DNA of 64,000 nt, taken from the NCBI GenBank assembly GCA_018697195.1, contig CM031879.1:47160134-47224133 (forward strand). Direction: 5' to 3'. Below the pieces are notes generated by a model. The model was given only the letters and a program-made list of their open reading frames with translations, had not been told where the DNA came from and made no database searches. How positions within the stretch are numbered: position 1 is the stretch's first letter; every line of letters starts with the position of its first letter. Of the stretch, positions 1-10,455 are shown piece after piece. This stretch comes from Certhia americana. Taxonomy: Eukaryota; Chordata; Aves; Passeriformes; Certhiidae. The position numbers and the translations under genes are program-made.

Positions 1-1133
1 GGACATGGAAAACAGACGCATCTGTCCATATTCTCAGTTTCTGTTGGCTTGACCTTTGCTCTTAGCTCATACACTCTATATCTTGGCTATTTCAAATGGT
101 AGCTCTTGATTCCACTTTGTAAATGCTATCTCTTCTGTACCACTTTCCCTGCCTCAAAGCATTTTCAGCACCTATTAAATGTTTGCTCTTTCACTCTAGC
201 TAAAACTTGGAGTTACCCTGAATACCCTTCATGCTGGGACCTGGTTTAGCTGGAGCGGACTGTTATGTGACAAAGGCAGAGCACCATAAAGTACCTTCTC
301 CCATTTTTCTGTCTGAAGTGAAAATGAAAATTGTAGCAGTGTGTTGCAATCAGTTTTGTCCCTCAATCTTTGATCTCTTGTCTCTTCTGTTGTACAGATT
401 TGTTGTCCTCAAACCTCACTTGTCCCTCTCTTAGACACTGAAAGAGGTGTAGCAAGTACACCTGGGATACTCAGGTTATGTTCTGGGGTGTTTCATTTAT
501 ATCGAAATGCCCCTGGGAAATGTGGCAGTAAAATTAGCTGCATTTGATACTCAAATGGATGTACACAGGAAGAACTAAGGGGTCAGTTTAAGTGTAAAAG
601 TAACAAGTTCATATATATGTTCAGCTTTAGTAAAACATCCACCTGATGAAGGTGGCAAAGGACATCTCTGAAGAAAAAACTGCAGTAAGGAATGGGACAA
701 GTCTTGCTGGAGATTTCCTCTTTCTGTTCCTGAAAGCAGAAGAGGGATGCAAAAACTGGAATGAAACCTATCCTGAGGATGATGTTAGACAGAATTGAAA
801 TTGGGTATTGGAAGTACCTCTAAAATGCCCATCTTCAATGTGAAACAATGAGTTGAGCAAGTCAGAATGTCTAGATGAAGGGACATGCTACTTGTGTGAT
901 GTCATATTTATCTGGAAGGAGAGTAAGGGAGGGAGATGTGTTCCTTAGGGGCACCCACTTCAAAGAGCCTGTGAGAGTCTCCTTTGGAAGAGCAGGAGTC
1001 AGTCTTTCCAATGTACCCCATATGGGACTGTTCAACTCTCTGAGATGTCTGACTGCCTACACACTCAGCAAGGAGAGAGACAGAGAGAAGTTCAGGGGAG
1101 TAACTTGGTCACAAGGTCTCTATTCACTCATAC
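1..1133 (-). other. SYN3: SYN3 intron (downstream of the LRPW exon), incomplete
   Basis: This is intronic sequence between the donor at 1133 and the window edge. It is AT-moderate and without recognised repeats or exons. Small open frames here (for example around 875-1159 on the plus strand) overlap the antisense of the SYN3 exon or show no protein-like features. Confidence 0.8.
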
Positions 1134-1268
1134 CCAAGGCCTCAGTGGTGACGGTGTAGATCCAGCAGTGATGACAAGCTGAGTCATTTTGGAGACAACC
1201 AGATCAGCTATAAGTTGTCTGTCCTCTTCTATGTGCTCCCCAATCAGGGGCATTGAGCTGTCCATCAC
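1134..1268 (-). CDS. SYN3: SYN3 coding exon, end of C domain: VMDSSMPLIGEH to PSPLRPW
   Basis: This 135-nt, 45-codon exon is phase 0 at both ends. It begins VMDSSMPLIGEHIEEDRQLI, continues ADLVVSKMTQL and ends TPSPLRPW. It closes the ATP-grasp C domain and enters the linker to the proline-rich region, which varies among synapsins. The acceptor is gcctcctgtgacag|GTG and the donor is CCTTGG|gtatgag. If the donor were not used, translation would stop almost at once (TGG GTA TGA), giving a protein ending LRPWV. The next exon, expected to be proline- and glutamine-rich, is not found in bases 1-1133. Confidence 0.94.
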
Positions 1269-2689
1269 CTGTCACAGGAGGCAAAACCAACAGTTAGTAA
1301 GGTGGTTTCCTGCTGACAAGGACCTGTTTCAACTCACCTCTTACATTAAACTGTTTTGTGTCTCCACATCCTTGCCACTATCTATAGTCACTGCTCTCCT
1401 CATGCTGAAACATGCTTGACTTTCCCAGGTATGGGATTTTGCTTAGGGCTTTTTTTGAAATGTACTTCCCCCAACTCTCCATCTTCCTTGCCTTCAAAAC
1501 CTGGGAGCCAAGCCAAGACTTATGGCGGCTGGAAGCTTTCTAAATCAACTTAATACAAATTTTCTCCTTCACATGTCCTGAGGAGATGTGTCTGATGGAT
1601 AGTGTCTCTCTGGTATTCTCTCACAGTATTTGGGGGTGTCATTGCAACTTAAAGGGCCACAGGAGAAGAGAAACTATATGTACTGAAGCCTGAGGAGATG
1701 AGAGCAACAGGCACTGGAGGAAACCAGGAAACATTTGGGATTAATGAACACAAAGCACTGCACCCTGAGAGGAAAAATAAACACCACAGATGTGTAATGA
1801 ATAGGATGTCACCGAACCAGCACCAAGCACAGGAAAATAAACTTGGTCTCTGCTTGTCTTCTTGATAATGCTGTGATACAACTGCTTCCCAAGCAAGTTC
1901 TACAAATCTACTGGGGAAAACTGGGAAGCAAGACTGTGGAGGTGGGGGAAGGAAAACTGTCAAAGGGTCTTTGAGGTAAGAAATGGCCTCACAACAATAA
2001 TACTGAAAGCACAGCAGACCCTCAGCTGTATAGCGGCCCTGAACATGATTTTCAACAGTTCATCATAAATCAAGTGTTTTGCAAACATTAGCTAAATCCC
2101 ACAGGAAGAACTGTACTCTGATGAAGTTAAGATTCAGCTGGAGTAAATATAATAGTACCAAAATATCAGGGCTGGAAGAGTTTATTTTATTTTGCTTTTA
2201 TTTTTAAAACAAACATTAAAATCCCTGGAAATGCAAAGTTGAAGGTTGAATTGCTCAAGAGAGTCACTGACTCACGCTCAGATAACAATTGGAAGTGCAC
2301 TCCACCCTGGCAGGGCTGTAAGAGTACACGCTTGGAGGGAAATGGAAAATTTTGCCCCCTCTTTTTTTAAATTTAAAGTAGAGGAAATCAGTGAGGTGAG
2401 TTCATTGAGTTTGTATTCTGCTCTTTTCTTGCAGAATAATTGTTTTATCTAATTTCTATACATGTTTTCTATGAACACTAGAAAAGCTACCTAGAAAGTT
2501 TTAACTACACTACACATGGAAAGGGAGTTTATATCCATGGCCTACTTGGCCCAGGGGGCAAAAGGAGGTTAGAAAATTATATGTCAGTGTTTGGCTAAAT
2601 ACACAAGGTGGCTTTTCCTTCCACTATCCACTTAGCTGTTCTTCCGTTGAGGTGAGGAATGTGATGCTTCCTAAGAGTGTCAGGGAATG

Positions 2690-3000
2690 GCCAGTTCCCA
2701 CCCGGGTCTCACTAGCCAGAGGCTCCTGGGGGCCCCTCCAGCAGGTCCCTGCGCAGGTTTCCCTCCTCTCCACTCCTATCTTAAAACGAAATGTGGAATT
2801 ACAGTTCCCGAGAGAGAAGCGGTCGGCCGTGTCCCCGCACGGCGCGGTGTGAGGGGCCCGTGTGACCACTAGATGATGCTGTGTGACCACTAGATGATGA
2901 CCTTACCCTGCCGAGAGCCAGGCGAACCGCGCTCCCGGCTCCCGCCCCCCTGGGAGGCACCGAGACATGGCCCTGCTCAAAACACCCCGAACCCCGCTCT
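2690..3000. promoter_or_regulatory. Intronic CpG-rich block
   Basis: This stretch is clearly richer in G, C and CpG than its surroundings. The densest part is around 2818-2850 (ggtcggccgt, cgcacggcgcgg), with more CpGs around 2920-2995 (cgaaccgcgctcccgg). Intronic CpG islands often mark alternative promoters or enhancers. Here it sits between two late SYN3 exons and is cut off on its right by a CR1 insertion. No TATA box or start codon context ties it to a specific transcript. An LTR or other GC-rich repeat is the main alternative. Confidence 0.45.
2860..2899. repeat. 19-bp tandem duplication (period 21)
   Basis: The unit gtgtgaccactagatgatg occurs twice without mismatch, at 2860-2878 and 2881-2899, separated by ct. 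It lies inside the CpG-rich block. It may be a replication-slippage duplication or paired binding sites. Confidence 0.9.
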
Positions 3001-3460
3001 TCATAGACTCGTAGAATGGTTTGGGCTGGAAGGAAGCTTTAAAGGCCACCCATTCCAATCCCCCTGCTATGAGCAAAGACATATTCAGCTAGATCAGGTT
3101 CCTGTCGAACCTCATCCAACCTGACCTTGAATGTCTCCACACGTAGGGCATCCACCACTATCTTCACTGTAAGAAATTTCTTCCTTGTATATAATCTGAA
3201 TGTACCTTCTTTTAGTTTAAAATCATTATCATCTGTGCTGTTGCAACAGGACCTGCTAAAAGCTTTGTCCCTTTCTTATGGGCCCCCTTTACATTCTGGA
3301 AGGTGCTATAAGATCTGCCCAGATCCTTCTCTTCCCCAGCTCTCTTGGGACCTGTCTACATAGCACTTCAATCATCTTCATGACCGTCCTCTGAATCTGC
3401 TTCAACAGGTCCATTTTTTTCCTGTGCTGAGAGCCCCAGAGCTGATCTCCCCACCTCAAG
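3001..3460 (-). mobile_element. CR1 LINE, 3' fragment
   Basis: Read on the plus strand it begins with tcatagactcgtagaatgg, the reverse complement of the characteristic CR1 3' end, followed by tttgggctggaagg. It continues with diagnostic CR1 text such as gttgcaacaggacctgctaa and ends near ctgagagccccagagctg. It is 5'-truncated, as is usual for CR1, and too diverged to encode reverse transcriptase. The exact right border is uncertain. Confidence 0.88.
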
Positions 3461-4130
3461 TCTATGGCTGCAGTGGCTGAAGAGGAAGATTGTGCTTTAC
3501 AAGCCAAAGGCACCAGGAGAAGTGAACTCTGGAGCAGTGAACCCTGGAGCAGGTTCCACCTGAACCAGTAAAGGTGCACCAGGGATGAGGCTATCTGCTG
3601 GCCTGATGTGTAGTGTCTGGCAGGGAAATGAGAGATGTAGGTGACAGCAAATACAGGAATGAACAATCACATGCACGAGGGAAGGCCTTTGAAAATGGCA
3701 GTGATTTCTGTGGGGAAAATTACATGGTTACCACTGAACTGAAAAGAATCATGAGATGTCACCTTGCCTATCCTCCAGGAATGGCAAATTGGTCTGGAAC
3801 TGGGCAAATACAAATGTTAATAGTGAATAAATCAACTGGCTGAAAGGAATATGTGAATTACAGACAGATTGCACTCATCCATTCCAGGGCAATCACAGAA
3901 CAGCGGGGCAGGCAAGAAGATGTCAGCACATATGGACCTAGCCTTTGTAGCTGCCCAAGCAGTGGCTGCTCCTGGTGCAGCTGCTGTTGCCTGATAAGGT
4001 GTATGAGTGGTGAAGGCAAAGAGACTCAGGAAAAGACCATCCTGGTTCTCCCTCTGTGCCTATCTGATGCTGAAGCCTGGGCTTGTTTTTTCACACTGAT
4101 GTGCAAGAGTGGTGTGTTAGGTGATTTCTA

Positions 4131-4255
4131 GGGAGGGAGGGAGGGAAGGAGGGAAGGAGGGAAGGAGGGAAGGAGGGAAGGAGGGAAGGAGGGAAGGAAG
4201 GAAGGAAGGAAGGAAGGAAGGAAGGAAGGAAGGAAGGAAGGAAGGAAGGAAGGAA
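4131..4255. repeat. GGGA / GGAA microsatellite
   Basis: This is a 125-bp purine-only tract. It starts as GGGA repeats, passes through an 8-base unit (aaggaggg) and ends as a long pure GGAA array (about 4197-4255). The opposite strand encodes a meaningless Leu-Pro-Ser repeat frame. Confidence 0.97.
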
Positions 4256-4404
4256 ACTGGTGATTGAATGTATCAAAACAAATGATTGGCAGTCAGGTTT
4301 ATCTTATCCTTCCAAGAGGAAGAATGAATCACACAGACCATTTTGCTTGCCCTCTGCTTGCTTCATATTTTTCATCTTAGCAGAGATGTGGAAATGGGCT
4401 AAAT

Positions 4405-4428
4405 AAAAAAAAAAAAAAAAAAAAAAAA
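4405..4428. repeat. Poly-A tract (24 A)
   Basis: This is an uninterrupted run of 24 A preceded by ggctaaat. No recognisable retrocopy precedes it, so it is listed as a simple repeat. Confidence 0.95.
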
Positions 4429-6918
4429 GGGAGAGGGGAGATTATTAAACCATACAAGTTTGTAAACTCTTTTGAGACTCTGGCTGCTGACACGAGTAGA
4501 GAATTTACATTATTTTGAGGAATTCTTCTTGAGTACTGACTACTTACGTTGAATATTTCCTCAAAGTGATAAAGTTCTTTAAAATGGAGGAAAAAAGAAT
4601 TACCAGCATTTACTGTTAAATTCACAATCTGTTTCAATATGAGCCATGAAAATGGTACATAAGTGTGCTAATGAAATGTAACAGATTCTGCTGTTTGTCA
4701 TGGGAAAAGAAAAGAAGGTGAAGTTCAAGTAAGAGCAAATACCATGTGTGCAAGATTACTCTTGTGCTGTTGATAACTCATCTGTCTTAATCTGATTTTG
4801 TTTGCAACAAACCTCTGTGATAAATCTCAATTCACAGAACTGCCCATCACTACCTCTGTGAATCTTTCCTGAAAAACTACTTTGCACTGTGAAAATTAAT
4901 TACTGCCTGCAACTGCATTGTGCAAATTCCTTGTTTGTTCAGCTCATTTAGGCATGCTTTCTTGTAAAATGTCACAGCACGCTGTTCCTTCTTACCAAGA
5001 AAATACAACTGTCACTCTGTCAAATAACTTTTTTCTTCCACTATCAAAAGAAAAAAGCAAAACAAGGGATCAGTTTCAGACCAAGAAAAGTGCCCCAGGA
5101 AGTTGGCTGGAGGCAATTAATTACTTGTCAACATCTCCCTCAGATCTGCATAAAAAGGTGCCTGTTTGGCTTTGTTCTGCTCCTTATATTGCACAACTCT
5201 ACTCATTTCCCAACAAGGTCCATCAGCCTGGCATCTGAATGCCTCTAGATGTTGGTATATCAGGCCTGCTCAATCAGGTTCTCCACTGGGATAATTCAGC
5301 ATGACCCATCTGAAACTATATTGTGTTTCTTCTGATTTGTGTCATATTAGATGCCTTGCTGCTTACCTTGGTCACAGAGAGAGGAGCATGAACGTGCATT
5401 TCTCTGTGTGCAAGTTGATGATGGCTGTTAGGGTATGGATGTGCTTTTCACCAGTCAGTCACACAGAGTGGCAGATGTGAAACCCAGAGGATACCCAGAC
5501 AGAGGTATATAATCTTTAAGCCCAGAACTAGCCGTGTGTGCACGTACATAGGCTTATGTGCAAGAATATATGCAGGGATATGAAAACCACATATCACGTC
5601 TAACCACGTCTGGACACAATCCAAATGTCCTTACAGTTGCCTCTAGCAAGGCTGCTTTTTTGCTTTTTCTTTCCCAGCTGCAAGGGCATAGGGATTTAAA
5701 AGTGTGCAGCAGGGAAACAGTCTGCTCTAGGGGATGCTCCTCTAGGTGCTGATGAATTGCAAACGGGAGCAGACCCATTAGCCCTGGCCCCATCAATTCA
5801 GGAAAAGACAGAGCCTTGCCAGCGTTTGGTTGCTGGCAGCACGCTTCTATCACATGGCCTTTGACAGGTCACTGCTCCCTTCCCTGGGGAGAGCAGATAC
5901 ATAATGCAGGAATGCGCAGTCACTGGAGGGCTCATGTGGTTCTCATCAGCTTCCCAACCCTCAGCGGGTGGGACTGCTCTCCCACACATAGCTTTCCAGT
6001 GTGTCAGCACCCCTGCATGAAGCCAATAGGCTGGCTCTGCTCGTCTTCCTCAGCTGGCCTGTGTTGGTGGAGTTTACAGCAGGTCAGATGTTGTGTCTCC
6101 TCAAGTCACATACTGACAGAGGCACTTGCTTACTGCCTGGATTGTCTCTCCTCCAGGGCATCTCTTCAGTTTCCAATTTGATTTTCTGGCCAGCTTTTCC
6201 TTCTCTGCCCTGTTAGGATAATCTGCGTGTGCTATTTACCCCATTTCCATATCTGCCTCCCGGCCTAGGAAGGAGCACATTGAACTTTAGCTTTCAGAGC
6301 CACAGTCTGCCCAGCCTTGAAAACAAAATGTTGTAGTACACATTACCCAATAGTAACTTTGTGGTGCTTTGTCTTGATGGTCTCTTACTGTAGTAAATGC
6401 TGTCTGGGCAAAAGATTTTAGAAAATACACCTTTCTTTTTGTTGTTCAATCAAGTTGTTCCTGTTGCTTGTGAATCTTTTGCTACACTCTCACCATTTAT
6501 TTTCCCCTTTTGAATTAGGTGCGGCTAGGATTTTTGTTTTGAAGCCCCCTTTAAAGTGATTGAAGAGAGGTTCATTCAGAGAGAAAGTGAGATTTTTAAT
6601 TAACTGAAAAATCTGCTGGAAAGCTGAGGTGGCCAAGCACTCTGCAGCTCTCCATTTACTTTCACAGTCCACACTGAGAAGGGAAGGCACTTCAACACTG
6701 ACACTTTATGGTGTATCTGCTAGTTTGTCTGGGGCTCTGAATCCGTTCCTAACATATCAATGGGCCATGGCCTGAGGATGCAGGTGGGCATGGAGGAGCA
6801 GAGACTGCAGGAGCACGCAGGGGTAAGCGAGCACGTTAGTGCATGTGAATGCCAAGGCAGAGTGCTTGCAGATACACTTCCCAAAGGAGACTCACATTCA
6901 GGTTGCCCATGCTCTTAC

Positions 6919-7021
6919 CTCAATGATATAGTCTTTTCCATCTTTGCTGTGGACAGCTTTGACAGCGCAAATATCAAGACCTCCAAACATTTCTGCGCAG
7001 GCATCTGCCCAGAGTCTGTAC
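6919..7021 (-). CDS. SYN3: SYN3 coding exon, C domain: [21 protein letters not shown] to YIIE
   Basis: This 103-nt exon starts with one base that completes the split arginine codon, then encodes 34 residues beginning [16 protein letters not shown] and ending [13 protein letters not shown]. Glutamates near the end of this segment lie in the region that in ATP-grasp proteins helps bind the metal-nucleotide complex (general fold knowledge; not tested here). The [10 protein letters not shown] stretch favours synapsin III over synapsins I and II, where I remember an AVEALHGKDG-like sequence. ADACAEM replaces the mammalian VDSCSEM. The acceptor is gtttctgcag|G and the donor is GAG|gtaagagc. Confidence 0.95.
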
Positions 7022-8765
7022 CTGCAGAAACCACAAGAGCATGTCCTAGGATTAGCTGTCTTTGGGTAGGCCACCAAAACCAGCCACCCATCCTGCTACC
7101 CATAGGAACACAAAGCAGTTCGGGAGCCCTTATTACAAGGCATCCTCCATGTGCTTTTCTGGGTCCTTGACTCCCTCTTTTACGAAGGAGATGGAGTAAA
7201 AAAAAAATCTTGCCCAAAGTTTCCCTTCATTTCAGATGAATGCAATCCTGCCCTCAAAGCCAACTTAAAATCTTTCTTTCTCTCCTTGGTATTTACATCA
7301 GATCTCCAGTTGATTGTCATTCAGCCAAGCTATAAATATTTAGCTCATTTAATCTCCCAGTTGTGTTGGCCCCTCAGCGTTTGTATTGGCTTTGCCTGAA
7401 AGCCCTCTATTATGTAGGCAGCTTTCTCCTGATAAGATGTGCTGGACAGTAGGACTGGAAAGGGATCAGAAAGTGAGTGTTGAATTTAGCAAGGAGTAGC
7501 CATCTCCTTTCTGATCTGTAACGAAGTGGCTCCTGCATTTTACAATTTACTTTCGATTTTATCCTTTTACAGTCTCCTGCCTCCTTCTATCCCTTGGGTG
7601 TTGTCCCTAGTCAGGCACTCTCATCACAGGGATCAGGCACTACTTGTTGGAGGGAGACCTTTAAGCTGCAGCACTTTTCCCTGTCCATCCCAGGATAGGA
7701 ATGTGAGCTGGTGGCCCCTTAGCTATCCTGGAGTCAGAGGAGGAGAGAGAATGACAAGAGGCATATTATGGGGGGACCACATCCCCCTGCTGTGCAAATG
7801 AGAAGGGAATGAGGCAGGCTGGTTTTATTTCCTGTGCAGCTGTGCTGTGGTCCTGGCCATTTAAATAAAAATAATAATCTCAGAACACCAGATCTGTAAG
7901 CAGGACTATGACAAGATGCAGAGAGGGGAGGGAAGGCCACAGTCTCATGAAAACACTGACATTTTGCAGACCCTACAGGGACTGGGGAATGAGCTGTTCT
8001 GGCCAAAGAACAAATTTATGTCCTTGAAGCCAGCCAGAGTCCCCATAACTTGACAATATAATGATCAACTTGTGTGAACACAATGTCTTTGGGAAGAAGA
8101 AAAATTATGACTTATATGACTACCGGTGCTCTTTTATCCCTAATGAGGAGACCAAGTGTGTTCACCCCGGACCCCTAAGGAAGACAGAGTATGAGGAGGA
8201 GTCAGTAGCTTAAGGAGGAGGAGAATTATGGACTGCATGAGTCAGGCAGAAGGCACAGAGAGAACCCCTCATGCACTGCTGTGGCCCAGCATCCAGGGGC
8301 ACCGTTGTGGGAACCACTTCTGTTCCTGAGGAACATCTCTAGGTGTCTGGGCTCAGCAGTCATGTTCAGGGAATTGTTGTTGGTGCCAGAAATTCTGGTG
8401 GCTACACATCTTCAATGTTTGTTGGCCATAGGTGAGCACAGGAAGCATCATGGCCACTGTGGGGTAATAGGAGTACTATAAGGAAGAAGAACATATTTAT
8501 GCATATGTACCAGGTGTTGCATTTTCAGAGGATTTACTGTCTTTTCTGCATTACCTGAACATTTCAATCCTTACTCTTCTTACTGTTCAGTACAGTAGGT
8601 ACTTCAGGTTGCTCCTACTCATCAGAGCATTCGAACACAATCTTGCTTTTTTTAATGCACTGACAACTCACAGATTTCAACAGGCTTTGTTGCATTTATG
8701 GCTGAATAAGGCTGGAATGGTTAATTGTGGTACAATTAACAAAATAAACCTTCAAAATGCAGAGT

Positions 8766-8830
8766 TGCAGGCTGTCAGGAGTCTGGGTTTTAGTCCTACC
8801 ACACTGCAATAAGGTAATGTCTGTCCTTCA
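8766..8830 (+). repeat. Possible MIR/CORE-SINE relic
   Basis: The phrase tcaggagtctgggttttagt followed by cctaccacactgc resembles the tRNA-derived and core part of MIR elements (gagtcctgggttcgaatcc ... ctgccact). It is highly diverged and short. A profile search would decide. Confidence 0.35.
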
Positions 8831-9424
8831 TGTGTCTAGCTTCAGCTGTGTTATAAACAGGCAGGATGCATCATCATGACCGGTTCCCACAGTACTTTCA
8901 GGTCTTGCAGAGTCACCTTCAGCATCTGATTTGGGGCTTGGCTTCCCTGTTTCACAGAACTAAAGGTGCAGAACAGACCTTAGATGATTGCCTGCACAAC
9001 CTTCGTGTTCCCAAGAGGAGACATTTCTTTAATGTGGTCTGAAAGATGACAGAGATTTGCCATCCCTTTCAGAGAACTGATTTCTGTGCTATGCTATCCT
9101 TACTTTAAGAAAATATAGGAAACGTTCAAAGGAACCTTTTAAGCTATAATTTATTTCTTATTGTATCATAGTTGTACATAGTGAGAAATGCCTATTAACA
9201 GGCTATCATATATTTAAAGATCCCATGTGTTTTTGTTCTTGTTTTTTTCATCTTTAGGATGAAGTGGTGTTCATCTTGTGGGCAGCTTCTTCCAGGTCTG
9301 TAACAGTTAATGAAGGAGAATGAACCTCTGCACTGCAGGCAGGGATTCACTGTGCTTTAGTCTACACCTCTACTGGAAAAATATCAGTGGTCTGCTAACT
9401 GAAAAAGGTGGAGAACCACATAGA

Positions 9425-9600
9425 ACTACATAGAATTGTTGCATGTTATTCTCAACAGCTCATTAGGTTTTCTGTGAATGTTCTTTTTATTGTCCTTTGG
9501 ACTTTCTCCAGCTCCTTGCTATTTCTCTTCAACTGAGGTGCTCAAAACTGGACAGAGTCAGAATTAATCATGAACCTGACAAACTGGAGGTATAATCTGA
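9425..9600 (-). mobile_element. Old CR1-like fragment
   Basis: The stretch containing ctttctccagctccttgcta and gtgctcaaaactggacagag resembles the part of CR1 (reverse orientation) that normally reads ctccagcaggtcc ... ccccagaactggatgcag. It is strongly diverged, with approximate borders. Confidence 0.45.
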
Positions 9601-10380
9601 AAAAAACTTCACTAAGGATGAATGACTACATGTAATCTATGGATTCTATAAATCTAAGAATAATCTACTTAGATGGGATAGAGAAAAATAATGAGAACAA
9701 GTGTTAGTTCTCCAGGATAGGAGTTACAGCAATGCATGTTTGTTACTGTGAGTCCACAGTGTCAGGCAATTGCAGTATTAGCAAATATCACTGAGATTTG
9801 AATACATGGAAGTAGCATCTGCAAATTTTAGTCTGTAAGATGCATGAAGGAATTCTTTCTGCTCTATTCAACAGTGAGAAGACCTAAGCTTAGACAGTGA
9901 CCAGTTTTGTGAGCCTAAAGCAAAAAATTGCTTTCAGCACTTTAACTGACAATTTTTTTCCTCTGTTAAGCAGAAGGAAAACTTTTTTTCTGTGGCTGCC
10001 TCTCATTAGTAATGTACTTAGAATAACCTCATGTTACTTTGTGTTTTGTGCTTTGGCCTTTCTGATTTTATCCCTACATGTTTGTACTGGTGTGCTTGAC
10101 CTAGCATGCTGGTCTTGTTTCCTGTGGTTATATTCACTAAAGATCTAATGATTTAGCAATGTTGGTTTCTAGCTGTACTTTCAGTCTGTTCTTCAAAATA
10201 GGACAGTTTGTCTTTGTGTCCTTAGTATTTTTTTAAGAAAACACTTGGTCTTTTAAAGTCTTTATCCAGCCTCCCAGGAGACCTCACTTACCAGTTCTCT
10301 CAATTAACCAAAGTCAGAAATACAATTCCTCCCTTCTAACCCAAGAATAGCTCATACTGTCTTGAAGCACTCTTCCTTAC

Positions 10381-10455
10381 CTCTCTGTCATTGCAATCTG
10401 TTCTAACATCGCAGAACCTGTGTTTGCCTTCCAGTTTCCAGAGATGGAAGTCCTC
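10381..10455 (-). CDS. SYN3: SYN3 coding exon, C domain flexible loop: [19 protein letters not shown]
   Basis: This 75-nt exon begins with the G that completes the split methionine codon. It then encodes [19 protein letters not shown] followed by IAMTE and ends with AG, the first two bases of an arginine codon. In synapsin structures this stretch contains the mobile loop that closes over ATP in the ATP-grasp site (family knowledge). [20 protein letters not shown] is near-identical to mammalian SYN3 as I remember it. The acceptor is ttttcctag|GAGGAC and the donor is GAGAG|gtaagg. Phases match both neighbours exactly. Confidence 0.96.

Larger units (their letters stand above)
1269..6918 (-). 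other. SYN3: SYN3 intron of about 5.65 kb
   Basis: The intron lies between the YIIE and VMDSS exons and is bounded by gtaagag and ctgtgacag. It contains a CpG-rich block (2690-3000), a CR1 fragment (from 3001), a GGGA/GGAA microsatellite (4131-4255) and a poly-A run (4405-4428). Nothing else was recognised. Confidence 0.85.
7022..10380 (-). other. SYN3: SYN3 intron of about 3.36 kb
   Basis: The intron lies between the TSISGNWK and YRLW exons. It holds a possible MIR relic near 8766-8830 and an old CR1-like fragment near 9425-9600. The rest is unremarkable unique sequence. Confidence 0.85.

Noticed and set aside
7734..8006. Minus-strand frame of 90 codons near a SYN3 exon
   Set aside because: It is not flanked by splice sites that fit the SYN3 phases, and the neighbouring SYN3 exons already join correctly without it.
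10040..10330. Possible further CR1 fragment (phrases such as tatccagcctcccaggagac)
   Set aside because: Only loose resemblance. Borders and order of CR1 phrases could not be established by eye.
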